Shown here piece by piece: positions 49,791-57,633 of a stretch of DNA of 64,000 nt; position 1 is the stretch's first letter; each line of letters opens with the position of its first letter. Made by a program: the position numbers and the translations under genes. The DNA is from DASWZN01 sp963841635 (lineage in GTDB: Bacteria > Acidobacteriota > Terriglobia > Bryobacterales > Bryobacteraceae), in contig CAWJDO010000002.1 in NCBI GenBank assembly GCA_963841635.1, forward strand, positions 186,001 through 250,000. The letters run 5' to 3'. Under the pieces are notes generated by a model, which did no database searches, was not told the DNA's origin, and saw nothing but the letters and a program-made list of their open reading frames with translations.

Positions 49791-50071
49791 GCGGTGCCCG
49801 CCTGGTCGAACTGCGTCCCGATCAACCGCTTGAAAGCTTCGACTGCAGCCGCGCAGAGTTGAACCGGTATCTTCTGCGTTACGCGTGGACGAATCAGCAG
49901 GCAGGCGCCGGCCAGACGTACGTCGGTCTCGCTGACGATGCCGTGGTTGGATATTGCACCTTCGCCGTGGGCCACCATGCTGCTCGCGCGCTTAGCCGTC
50001 GATCGTCGCTGGCATCCGCGCATTTGCGGTGCACGCAGAAGATGCGCAGGCCAGGGGTCGGCGGGCAATGA
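49787..50071 (+). pseudogene. TacT-like GNAT acetyltransferase toxin remnant
   Basis: From a GTG, LVELRPDQPLESFDCSRAEL and NRYLLRYAWTNQQAGAGQTY, then GLADDAVVGYCTFAVG, match the N-terminal half of TacT toxins, which acetylate aminoacyl-tRNA. The continuation is broken: the next conserved block (MLLARLAVDRRW) is found in another frame at about 49979-50013, after an apparent deletion of about 25 codons. The acetyl-CoA loop (QGRGLG-like) is not found. Non-functional. Confidence 0.7.
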
Positions 50072-50100
50072 GCTCCCAGGCTCAGCCTGCACGGCCAAGT

Positions 50101-50700
50101 CTACCGCTCGACAGCGGGGCGTGAGGGCTCCTCGGTCGGTTCGTCGGGCCAATTCTCGGGATGCGGCGGGGGCTTGAACCCGTCCGTGCTGAAGATGCGA
50201 AGCGGCTCGCCGGGGCCTGCCACTTTGAGCACCAGGGCGACCTGAAAGCGCGGCCCCTGAAAATACGACACCCGAATCCGGTGGACGCCGCTGGCGAGGC
50301 GGATGCTGCCGGTCCTCTGCTCGGGCTCATGCTGCCCGTCGTTATCGACGAACAGTTGGTCGTCGAGATAGACCCGGGCGCCGTCGTCGGAAATCAGCAC
50401 GAAGGTGTACAGGCCGGGCTTGTCGATCCAGAATCGGCCCGTGTAATCGATCGCGAACCATTCGAAGCGACCGGTCACGCCGGGGAAGCCGTCATGGAAG
50501 TTCTGCGGCGGAATGTTCAGCGACGAGGTGTAGATCGATCCCACCGGTTTCAACTTGTCAAAGTCGGGGAGCCGGCGCGTACTTTTCGGGATGTGGTAGA
50601 TGAACCCTCGCAGGCCGCCCGGGATTACGACGGTAGTCCCGAACTTCGGCACGGCTTGCAGGGCCAGCGCAACCAGGCAGACCAACGCGAATGCCGGCAT
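50101..50700 (-). CDS. secreted PA14-domain protein
   Basis: A 199-residue protein with a signal peptide (FALVCLVALALQA) and a single PA14-like beta-barrel domain: FEWFAIDYTGRFWIDKPGLY then FVLISDDGARVYLDD, RIRVSYFQGPR. PA14 domains bind sugars in many exported proteins. It starts 6 bp after the ccmD stop, so it is the last gene of the ccm operon; a link to cytochrome c maturation is not obvious. Confidence 0.8.
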   Translation of the reverse strand: MPAFALVCLVALALQAVPKFGTTVVIPGGLRGFIYHIPKSTRRLPDFDKLKPVGSIYTSSLNIPPQNFHDGFPGVTGRFEWFAIDYTGRFWIDKPGLYTFVLISDDGARVYLDDQLFVDNDGQHEPEQRTGSIRLASGVHRIRVSYFQGPRFQVALVLKVAGPGEPLRIFSTDGFKPPPHPENWPDEPTEEPSRPAVER

Positions 50701-50706
50701 GGAAGG

Positions 50707-50904
50707 CTACTTCGGCCCCCGGTCCTCCAGCATGAGGCGCAGCCGTTCGATCTCGCTCTTGAGCTTGCGCTCGCGGGCCGCCAGCATGACGACGAAGGCG
50801 AGCAGGACCAGCCACGCCGTCAACAGGCCGTAGAAGAGGAACACGAAGTTGTTCTTGTACTGTTCGGGAGTGAACCCGGCGGTCTGAACCAGCATTGCGA
50901 TCAT
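50707..50904 (-). CDS. ccmD: CcmD-like small membrane protein
   Basis: A 65-residue protein with one membrane helix (FVFLFYGLLTAWLVLLAFVV) followed by a charged coil (RERKLKSEIERLRLML). Size, topology and place after ccmC fit CcmD, which releases haem-loaded CcmE from the ABC complex. Start set at 50904 (AAAGGAACGG upstream) rather than 50958. Confidence 0.82.
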   Translation of the reverse strand: MIAMLVQTAGFTPEQYKNNFVFLFYGLLTAWLVLLAFVVMLAARERKLKSEIERLRLMLEDRGPK

Positions 50905-50917
50905 AGTCACCGTTCCT

Positions 50918-51595
50918 TTAGAAGGCGTGCACTTCGCGGCGGAGCGCGTCGATTTCACGGCCGGTCTGCTCCTGCCGCATGCGGAGCAGCAATAGCACCA
51001 CTCCCAGCAGGAGGATCGGAATCCAGTTGAGGAAGAGCATGTACCAATAGCCGGGGCTCAGGAAGCCGCCGCCGTAAACCACCGGCTGCGGATGCTGTGT
51101 GCGCCACCACTTGATGGACCAGAAGATGATGGGCACGTCGGCGAAGGCGAGGATCGAAACGACAGCGGACATGCGGGCGCGCTCGGTGGGCTCTTCGATC
51201 GCGCGGCGCAGCATGACGTACCCGGCGTAGATGATCCAGCCCACCAGCATCGAGGTCAGCCGCGCGTCCCAGGTCCACCAGATGCCCCAGATGATGCGGC
51301 CCCAGATCATCCCGGTGAGCAGGTTCGCGGCGCCGAAAGCCAAGCCCACTTCCGTCGCGGCGGCGGCGAAGGAATCGTACTTGAAGTCCTTCCGCACCAG
51401 GAACAGGATGCTCGAGATCATCGCGGCGAAGAAGAGCACGAACGCCGTCCACGCCACGGGTACGTGGAAGAAGATGATGCGGAAGATGGGGCCTTGGGAG
51501 ACCTCGTCCGGCAGCACCAGCAGAATGATGGCCAGGTTGCCCGCGAACATCACCGCCGCGAGCAAGGAAAGTACCATGATTGTCTTGTCCCGCAT
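50918..51595 (-). CDS. ccmC: haem exporter/CcmC protein
   Basis: A 225-residue protein with six membrane helices and the tryptophan-rich motif WGIWWTWDARLTSMLV, which binds haem, plus conserved His (FFHVPVAW). CcmC passes haem to CcmE. It starts 4 bp after ccmB in transcription order and belongs to the tightly packed minus-strand operon. Confidence 0.93.
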   Translation of the reverse strand: MRDKTIMVLSLLAAVMFAGNLAIILLVLPDEVSQGPIFRIIFFHVPVAWTAFVLFFAAMISSILFLVRKDFKYDSFAAAATEVGLAFGAANLLTGMIWGRIIWGIWWTWDARLTSMLVGWIIYAGYVMLRRAIEEPTERARMSAVVSILAFADVPIIFWSIKWWRTQHPQPVVYGGGFLSPGYWYMLFLNWIPILLLGVVLLLLRMRQEQTGREIDALRREVHAF

Positions 51596-51599
51596 CTCT

Positions 51600-52295
51600 T
51601 CACCTCACCATAACGGTCTCGATCAGCGCCAGTGCGAGCGCGCTGAAAATAATGTCGAACGCCACCAGCAGCCGCACCCACTGCGAGAGTTCGGCCGTAT
51701 ACGGATCGCCCATCACCAGCGGCGCGGTCAACTGCATGGCCGCGAGCAGGCACGGGATCAGGATCGGATAGACCAGCATGGGCAGCATCAGCTCGCGCAG
51801 CCGCAGGTTCACGGTCAAGGCGCTAAAGACCGTACCCACCACCGTCAATCCCCACGTGCCGAGCGCGATGACGCCGGCGAGCGGCCAGAACTGGTGCGTC
51901 CAAGTCACGTTGTAGAGCACGCCGAAAACCGGCAGGCAGACGAACTCCACCGCGGAGAGCAGCAGGAAGTTGGCGAGCGTTTTGCCGAGGAAGAGCGCGG
52001 CGCCGGACATGGGCGCGGCGATCAGGGCGTCGAGGCAATCGTTGGCCAGCTCGCGCGCGAAGCTGCGGTTGAGGATAAGCGCTCCGGCGAAGGCGAAGAC
52101 CAGCCACAGCAGGCCGCCCGAGATCTGCCGCGTCTCGTCCTCGGTAGGCTCGAAGGCAATGCTGAACAGCAGCAGAATAACCAGCGCGAAAGCGAACGAG
52201 GCGTTGAGCGCTTCCTTGGTGCGCAGCTCGGAACGCAGGTCCTTCCATGCCACCGTGGAGGCCTGGCGGACGAAGCTCGGGTGCGGCGGCTTCAT
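51600..52295 (-). CDS. ccmB: CcmB, ABC transporter permease of cytochrome c maturation
   Basis: A 231-residue membrane protein from the ATG at 52295; the open frame extends up into ccmA but the ATGA overlap with the ccmA stop decides the start. WKDLRSELRTKEALNASFAF, then SGGLLWLVFAFAG and LDALIAAPMSGAALFLGK are typical of CcmB. With CcmA it forms the ABC module that drives haem release from CcmE. Confidence 0.92.
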   Translation of the reverse strand: MKPPHPSFVRQASTVAWKDLRSELRTKEALNASFAFALVILLLFSIAFEPTEDETRQISGGLLWLVFAFAGALILNRSFARELANDCLDALIAAPMSGAALFLGKTLANFLLLSAVEFVCLPVFGVLYNVTWTHQFWPLAGVIALGTWGLTVVGTVFSALTVNLRLRELMLPMLVYPILIPCLLAAMQLTAPLVMGDPYTAELSQWVRLLVAFDIIFSALALALIETVMVR

Positions 52296-53005
52296 GCCGG
52301 TACGGATTGGGGCTCGCCGTACTGCCGGTACAGCCATCCCGTATCCTCCAGCATTTCTCCGGTGCGCGCGCCGGTGTACGCCAGCCGCCCGCGCACCAGC
52401 AACGCCACGTGCGTCGCCAGCTCCAGCGCCTCGCGCAGTTGATGCGTGGAAAGCACGATGGTGCGGCCTTCGGCGATCGCGTCGCGCAGCAGCGACTGAA
52501 GCAGCGCGATGGCGCGATCGTCCAGGGCCGTGAAAGGCTCGTCCAATAGCAGCACCGAGGGCGAGTGCAGAAACGCGCGGGCCACCGCGAGGCGCTGGCG
52601 CATGCCGCGCGAGAACTCTCGCACCAGGCCGTCCCGGACTTTCTCCAGGCCGGTGCGCTCCAGCCATTCCAAAGCCGCGGCATCCGGGTCCTCGACGCCG
52701 TAGATGCGCGCGAACAGACGCAGGTTCTCGAGGGCGGAGAGTTCCTCGTAAAGCGAAATGCCGTGGCCCAGGATGCCGATCGAGTGGCGCGTCGCGCGGT
52801 CGCGTGCGTCGGTGCCGCAGATCCGTATGGTGCCGTGGCCGGGGCGCGAAAGGCCTGCCAGCATGCGCAGGAGCGTGGTCTTGCCCGCGCCGTTGCGGCC
52901 GAGCAGCGCCATCGACGCGCCAGGCTCGACGTCGAAGCTGATGTCGCGCAGGGCAGGGAAATCGCCGTAGAATTTCCAGACGCCCGCGATCTCCACCGGC
53001 TTCAT
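52292..53005 (-). CDS. ccmA: CcmA, ABC ATPase of cytochrome c maturation
   Basis: A 237-residue ATPase: Walker A LLGRNGAGKTTLL, signature region EFSRGMRQRLAVARA (FSRGMRQ is the CcmA-type variant of LSGGQ), Walker B VLLLDEPFTALDD and switch His (VLSTHQ). The ATG overlaps the stop of the carboxypeptidase-regulatory-like gene (ATGA), and its own stop overlaps ccmB. Confidence 0.93.
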   Translation of the reverse strand: MKPVEIAGVWKFYGDFPALRDISFDVEPGASMALLGRNGAGKTTLLRMLAGLSRPGHGTIRICGTDARDRATRHSIGILGHGISLYEELSALENLRLFARIYGVEDPDAAALEWLERTGLEKVRDGLVREFSRGMRQRLAVARAFLHSPSVLLLDEPFTALDDRAIALLQSLLRDAIAEGRTIVLSTHQLREALELATHVALLVRGRLAYTGARTGEMLEDTGWLYRQYGEPQSVPA

Positions 53006-54135
53006 GCGCCGCTCTTGCCCTTGGCGGGCGCGGCCTGGCCCTTGCGGTACAGCAGCACGAAGCCCAGCGCGAGCGCGGTGAGCGCGATGGCGAGAATCGT
53101 CACGCGACGGTCTTCGAAGCCGGGCGGCAGGATCGTGCGGAGGGTCGCACCGGAATCGTCCGTGTTGTCTGCGGACGCGGCCGCGCCATCGCCTCCGCCG
53201 GCGTTCTGAGCGCCCTGCAGTGAGCCGGTCCCTTGGACGGTGACTTCGAAGGCGGGCACCGAGGTCTCGTACAAGTTGGCCTGCGTCTGCGGCTCCGCGC
53301 CCAGCGACTTCAGTTCTTCGCCGCCCTGGAGCGTGACGCCGGAAGGCACCACCAGGCGCGTGGGCGCTCCCGGATAATAGGTCTGGCTCGCGAACTTGGC
53401 GGGGTCGGTGGCCGGCATCGTGTAGGCGACGTCGATCCGCGTCTCGCCCGGCTTAATCGGGAAGGAAATCGAGTAGGTGCCCTTCTGCTTGCTCTCGGTG
53501 GGCGCCTGCTCGAGCGCCATGCCGCGCGGTTCGGTCGCGTTCACCTTGATGCTGTCCTTGGCGGCTGCGGGCGGGACAAAGAAGCGCAGCGTGCCCTTGG
53601 GATCGTCGTAGGTGGTCTTGCCCGTGTTGTTGAAGAAGTAGGTCTCGGTGACGCCGAGCTGCTGGCCCGTGGGCTCGAGGAAGACGATGTGCTGCGAGAC
53701 GGGCGCCGCGGCGGGGTCCTTCGTGGAATCGTAAACGTCCAGTCGCAGATCGGTGGAGGGCCGGCCCGGCGGCACCATGGTGTTGTAGGTGATTCCGCCG
53801 TGCTGCACCTCGATGAGGTGCGGTCCCATTTCGAGCGTCTTGTTGATGGAGAAATGGCCGTTGGCGTCGGACTTCGCGCTGTCGAGCAGCTCGGGTCCGT
53901 TCTGAGAGAGGTTGAAGACGCTGACATCGGCGCCGGGCTCGGGGCGGCCCGTGGTCTGGTTGACGACGGTGCCATCTACGGCGGCGAACATCGTGGCGGC
54001 GGCGGCGAACAGGATGACCAGGGATTTCAGGACGCGGCCCGTGGCACCCGGAGGTGGGGTATCGGCACGAGTGCCGAGACGGCAGCCTGAGAGGCTGCGC
54101 CACGTCGAATAGGTGGATGCACTCACGGATTTCAT
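53002..54135 (-). CDS. carboxypeptidase-regulatory-like exported protein in ccm operon
   Basis: A 377-residue protein from the ATG at 54135, which overlaps the preceding stop (ATGA). A 35-residue extension (from an apparent insertion, see repeat) precedes the hydrophobic signal LVILFAAAATMFAA. Then a carboxypeptidase-regulatory-like beta-sandwich (VDGTVVNQTTGRPEPGADVS), a second beta-rich domain, a linker rich in Gly/Ala, and a C-terminal membrane helix (ILAIALTALALGFVLLY) with a basic tail. It sits between ccmH-zinc-ribbon and ccmA with overlaps on both sides, so its level is tied to the Ccm proteins. Role unknown. Confidence 0.8.
   Translation of the reverse strand: MKSVSASTYSTWRSLSGCRLGTRADTPPPGATGRVLKSLVILFAAAATMFAAVDGTVVNQTTGRPEPGADVSVFNLSQNGPELLDSAKSDANGHFSINKTLEMGPHLIEVQHGGITYNTMVPPGRPSTDLRLDVYDSTKDPAAAPVSQHIVFLEPTGQQLGVTETYFFNNTGKTTYDDPKGTLRFFVPPAAAKDSIKVNATEPRGMALEQAPTESKQKGTYSISFPIKPGETRIDVAYTMPATDPAKFASQTYYPGAPTRLVVPSGVTLQGGEELKSLGAEPQTQANLYETSVPAFEVTVQGTGSLQGAQNAGGGDGAAASADNTDDSGATLRTILPPGFEDRRVTILAIALTALALGFVLLYRKGQAAPAKGKSGA
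54022..54134. repeat. 105-bp palindromic insertion with apparent 8-bp target duplication
   Basis: GGATTTCA occurs at 54022-54029 and again at 54127-54134, flanking 97 bp with two hairpins (GCAGCCTCTCAGGCTGC and CGGCACTCGTGCCG). The distance is 105 bp (35 codons, in frame). On the coding strand the first copy gives ATGAAATCC and the second CTGAAATCC directly before the signal peptide, as if an element landed just inside the start codon and duplicated TGAAATCC. Confidence 0.75.
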
Positions 54136-54635
54136 TTCGTGGCCTCCACGGGGATCGGTTTGCCGCACTCGCCGCAGAACTTCATGGGATTCGGGAAATG
54201 GGCGCCGCAGTGAGGGCAGAGGACCGCCCCCGGGCGGTCGCCGTTTCGTTGAGTGGCGGTGGAGGGCGGCCCGGCAGCGGCAACGGCGGCCTCGGCGGTG
54301 GGCTCGGGTGGCGCAGGGACCGCTCCCCCACGGTCGCGGCTCGGTAAGGGCGGGGCCGCCGCGGCCACCACCCCCTGCACTTTGTCGATTTCGGCCAGAA
54401 CCGTGGCGAGTTGGCGCTGCAGGTCCGTCTTCGTCCGCGCGTAGTCGTGTTCGGACAGTTTCCCGACGCGGTACTCGAACTGCAGGTCGCGCAGGTTTTC
54501 GTAAATGGTCGCCTTGCGCTCCTCCAGGTGTTTGACTGGGGAGACGGGCTCAGGCTCTGGCAGGTCCTTCGGGCGCACGGCCAGCGTGAACACAAGTACG
54601 CCTATGACTAGGACGGCAGCAACAAAAATCATCAT
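54132..54635 (-). CDS. zinc-ribbon membrane protein in ccm operon
   Basis: A 167-residue protein: one N-terminal membrane helix (residues 2-20), a coiled segment (ERKATIYENLRDLQFEYRVG), a Pro/Ala-rich linker, and a C-terminal zinc ribbon CPHCGAHFPNPMKFCGECG (two CxxC pairs). Its place after ccmH is where CcmI-like proteins are found in other bacteria; the coiled region resembles the CcmI N-terminus. The linker LPSRDRGGAVPA is encoded by a REP copy. Start and stop both overlap neighbours (ATGA). Confidence 0.8.
   Translation of the reverse strand: MMIFVAAVLVIGVLVFTLAVRPKDLPEPEPVSPVKHLEERKATIYENLRDLQFEYRVGKLSEHDYARTKTDLQRQLATVLAEIDKVQGVVAAAAPPLPSRDRGGAVPAPPEPTAEAAVAAAGPPSTATQRNGDRPGAVLCPHCGAHFPNPMKFCGECGKPIPVEATK
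54317..54346 (-). repeat. REP copy inside a coding sequence
   Basis: Read on the minus strand it gives TACCGAGCCGCGACCGTGG and onward GGGAGCGGTCC, matching the REP beside the RAYT gene. It is in frame within the zinc-ribbon protein and codes for part of the linker LPSRDRGGAVP. The reading frame is preserved. Confidence 0.8.
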
Positions 54636-55108
54636 CGATCCAGTTTTTCCAGGTCTTGCTCGATCTGCGCCCGGTAGCTGGCATACGCGGCGTCATCGAT
54701 CTCCGGTCCGCCGGCAACGGCCAGCGGCTTGCGGAAACGCTTGATGACAAACCAGACGAACGCCAGCCCGAGCGCGATGCCGATGAACGGCACGACGTAG
54801 CCTAGCAGGTTGAATCCCTGCGCGGGCGGCTTGGCCAGAATCTCGACCCCGTTCTCTTGCACAAACGCGGCGAGGATGGCGGAATCCGACTCGCCCGCGT
54901 TCACCATCGCCAGCAATCTCTCGCGAGCCGGCTTGGAATGCGAGCAGCCGAGCATGTTGCAGGAGGTGACCGTAGCCCCGCACCCACACAGGCACATGAG
55001 CTGGTCGCCCAGGCGGCGGACGTGCGGGTCGGAGAGCGGGTTCGGGGCCTGGGCCAGACAAGCGGTGGCCAGAACCAGAACCAGCAGACTACTTTTCAGC
55101 CGGCGCAT
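54632..55108 (-). CDS. ccmH: CcmH-like protein with atypical cysteine motif
   Basis: A 158-residue protein with a signal peptide (LLVLVLATACLAQ), a cysteine-rich active-site region MCLCGCGATVTSCNMLGCSH in place of the LRCxxC seen in Proteobacteria, then a helix pair and a C-terminal membrane anchor (VVPFIGIALGLAFVWFVI). CcmH reduces apocytochrome disulfides. The extra cysteines make a different redox site likely. The gene overlaps ccmF by 20 bp. Confidence 0.85.
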   Translation of the reverse strand: MRRLKSSLLVLVLATACLAQAPNPLSDPHVRRLGDQLMCLCGCGATVTSCNMLGCSHSKPARERLLAMVNAGESDSAILAAFVQENGVEILAKPPAQGFNLLGYVVPFIGIALGLAFVWFVIKRFRKPLAVAGGPEIDDAAYASYRAQIEQDLEKLDR

Positions 55109-57107
55109 AAACCTTCTTCTTGACGCCGAGGACCTGAGTCCTCGCGTACTGCAATCGTACTTTACTGGGCACCAGGCAGGCCAGCGTACCCAGCAACAGC
55201 ACGTAGTAGCCGATCCAGATCCAGGAGACCAGCGGGTTCACATAGGCCTGAATCACGGCGCGCTGGTTATCGTCCGACATGCCGGCGAAGTTGAGATAGA
55301 GGTCCTCGTTGAGGCGGCGGCGTATGGCGACCTCGGACGTGGCCTGGCGCTCGCCCGACTTGTAGAACCGGCGCTCGGGATAGAACAAGCCCAGCGGCGT
55401 ACCCTCCTTCGTAACGTCGATGGCGGCGCGGTTCCAGGCGTAGTTGTCGTTGTCGCCGCTGGTCAGGTCGGCGACCCGGAGCTGGTAGTGGCCGAGGCTG
55501 AAGGTGTCGCCCTTGTTGACCTCGACGGTAGAGTCCAGGTTGAACGCCGAGCCCGCGAAGCCGACGAACATGACCACGATGCCCATGTGCACGATGTAGC
55601 CGCCATAGCGGCGTTGATTGCGGCGGGTGAGCTCGAAGGCGCCGGAGAGCAGGCCAGTGCCGGTCTTGGCGCTCACAAGGCGCGCGCCTTTGTAGAACTC
55701 GGCGACGATGGTCCAGGCAACGAAGAGGCACAGGCCGAAAGCTGTCAGCGCAAACGGGGCGCGCATCCCGGCGGCGATGAGTCCGGCCACCAGCACCAGG
55801 CCTGCGACGAGCGGCCACTGGAAGTTCCGGCGGAGGCTATCGAGCGAAGTGCGTCGCCAGGCAAACAACGGACCGACCCCGGTCAGGAACAGCAGGAACA
55901 GGAAAATGGGGATGTTGATGCGGTTGAAGAACGGCTTTCCTACGCTGATCTTCTCCCCCGTGGCCCACTCCGAGATCACCGGAAACAGCGTGCCCCACAG
56001 AATGGAGAAGCAGGCCGCCACCAGGATCAGGTTGTTGAACATGAAACTGGACTCGCGCGAAATCACGCTTTCGAGGCGCGATTCAGTTTTGAGGTAGTCC
56101 AGGCGGTCGAGGATCAGATACAGCGTGCCCGCGACCATGATGGCCAGGAATCCTACGAACCACGGCCCGATGGAGGACTGAGCGAAGGCGTGCACCGAAC
56201 TCACCACGCCGCTGCGGGTGAGGAACGTTCCAAAGATGCACAGGAAGAAGGTGCCCGAAACCAGCACCATGTTCCAGACCTTCATCATGCCCTTCTTCTC
56301 CTGCATCATGACGGAATGCAGGAAAGCGGTGGCACTCAGCCAGGGCAGGAACGACGCGTTCTCGACAGGGTCCCAGGCCCAGTAGCCGCCCCATCCGAGG
56401 ACGGCGTAGGCCCAACCCGCGCCGAGCAGGATGCCGGTGCTCTGGAACAGCCACGTCACCAGCGCCCAACGGCGGGTGGTGTAGATCCACTCGTCACCGG
56501 GCTGGCGCGTGATCAGCGATCCGATGGCGAAGGCGAACGGCACCACGAAGCCGACATAACCGAGGTAGAGCATGGGCGGGTGGATCGCCATGGCGGGATA
56601 CTGCAGCAGCGGGTTCAACCCGTTCCCATCCGCCACGGACTGTATGGTGCGCCCCACCGCCAGCATCTTGAACGGCGACGCGACGAAGGTGTTCATGATG
56701 AGGAAGAAGCACTGCGTCATCATGAGCACTCCGACGACGTAGGGCATCATGGAGCGGTGGCGGCGGCGATTGGTGAATACCACCACGGTGGAATAGCAGG
56801 AAAGAAGCCAGCTCCAGAACAGCAGCGAGCCCTCCTGCCCGCCCCACCAGGAGGCGAATTTGTAGAGCAGCGGCATGGCGCGGTTGGAATGCTGCGCCAC
56901 GTAGGCGAAGCGGTAGTCGCCCGTGATCAGGCTATACACCAGCACGGAGGCGGCGACCGTCAGCAGGAACCAGACCGAGTAGACCGCGCGGCCGGCGGCA
57001 TGGGCGAGGAAGGCGTTCTTCTTCCATCCACCCACGAATCCGGCGACGATGGCGAAGACGGCGAGACAGAAAGCGAGCAGTACGGCGATAGCTCCCAGAT
57101 TCTCCAT
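55089..57107 (-). CDS. ccmF: CcmF, cytochrome c haem lyase
   Basis: A 672-residue membrane protein of ~15 helices with WWGGQEGSLLFW, the haem-handling WWD-type motif GWGGYWAWDPVENASFLPWL and conserved histidines (AIHPPMLYLGYVG, VSSVHAFAQSS). CcmF attaches haem to apocytochrome. Full-length. It is directly downstream of ccmE (9 bp gap) and overlaps ccmH. Confidence 0.95.
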   Translation of the reverse strand: MENLGAIAVLLAFCLAVFAIVAGFVGGWKKNAFLAHAAGRAVYSVWFLLTVAASVLVYSLITGDYRFAYVAQHSNRAMPLLYKFASWWGGQEGSLLFWSWLLSCYSTVVVFTNRRRHRSMMPYVVGVLMMTQCFFLIMNTFVASPFKMLAVGRTIQSVADGNGLNPLLQYPAMAIHPPMLYLGYVGFVVPFAFAIGSLITRQPGDEWIYTTRRWALVTWLFQSTGILLGAGWAYAVLGWGGYWAWDPVENASFLPWLSATAFLHSVMMQEKKGMMKVWNMVLVSGTFFLCIFGTFLTRSGVVSSVHAFAQSSIGPWFVGFLAIMVAGTLYLILDRLDYLKTESRLESVISRESSFMFNNLILVAACFSILWGTLFPVISEWATGEKISVGKPFFNRINIPIFLFLLFLTGVGPLFAWRRTSLDSLRRNFQWPLVAGLVLVAGLIAAGMRAPFALTAFGLCLFVAWTIVAEFYKGARLVSAKTGTGLLSGAFELTRRNQRRYGGYIVHMGIVVMFVGFAGSAFNLDSTVEVNKGDTFSLGHYQLRVADLTSGDNDNYAWNRAAIDVTKEGTPLGLFYPERRFYKSGERQATSEVAIRRRLNEDLYLNFAGMSDDNQRAVIQAYVNPLVSWIWIGYYVLLLGTLACLVPSKVRLQYARTQVLGVKKKVYAPAEK

Positions 57108-57116
57108 AAGCAGTGC

Positions 57117-57551
57117 CTAGACTCCGGCCTTTCTAATGGGGATGTTGGCAGGATGCGCCTGCCCCGGCTGCGTCTCGTATTTCGAGGCGCACTTGGCTTG
57201 CACCTGGCTGGCACGGAAAACGCTGTCCGCGCCGAGACGGCCGTCGGCCAGCGCCTGGGCGCCGTCCTTCAGCGTGTCGGGCAGCGGCGCGGTACCGTCG
57301 TAGACGATCTGGATGGTCTGCTTGTCCTGGCGCAGGACGAAGGAGACCTGGCGGCCTTTGCGAATGATGGAGCCGGGTTCGACGTCCCCGCCCACCCGCA
57401 GCCGTCTGCCCAGGGCATGCGGGCCCATCTGCTGAATCTCGGCGACGGTCTTGTAGTAGGTCTTGTCCTCGTTGATGCCGCCGACAGCCAGCCACACCAG
57501 CGCTCCGACCACGACCGCCACGAGCGCTGCGAACTTCCAGTAGGTTTTCAT
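57117..57551 (-). CDS. ccmE: CcmE, haem chaperone of the CXXXY type
   Basis: A 144-residue protein: N-terminal membrane helix (FAALVAVVVGALVWLAVGG), an OB-fold (MGPHALGRRLRVGGDVEPGS, VSFVLRQDKQTIQIVYDG), and the haem-binding end VQAKCASKYET. Most CcmE proteins have HxxxY there; this one has CxxxY, a known variant in some Deltaproteobacteria and archaea. It is the first gene of the operon. Confidence 0.93.
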   Translation of the reverse strand: MKTYWKFAALVAVVVGALVWLAVGGINEDKTYYKTVAEIQQMGPHALGRRLRVGGDVEPGSIIRKGRQVSFVLRQDKQTIQIVYDGTAPLPDTLKDGAQALADGRLGADSVFRASQVQAKCASKYETQPGQAHPANIPIRKAGV

Positions 57552-57633
57552 TGCCAGCCCTCACTTATCTTTGAGTATACAAGCCCTGCCTGTTGGATGC
57601 GGGAGGGCGCAGTTCCGGACCCCATATTGCAGC

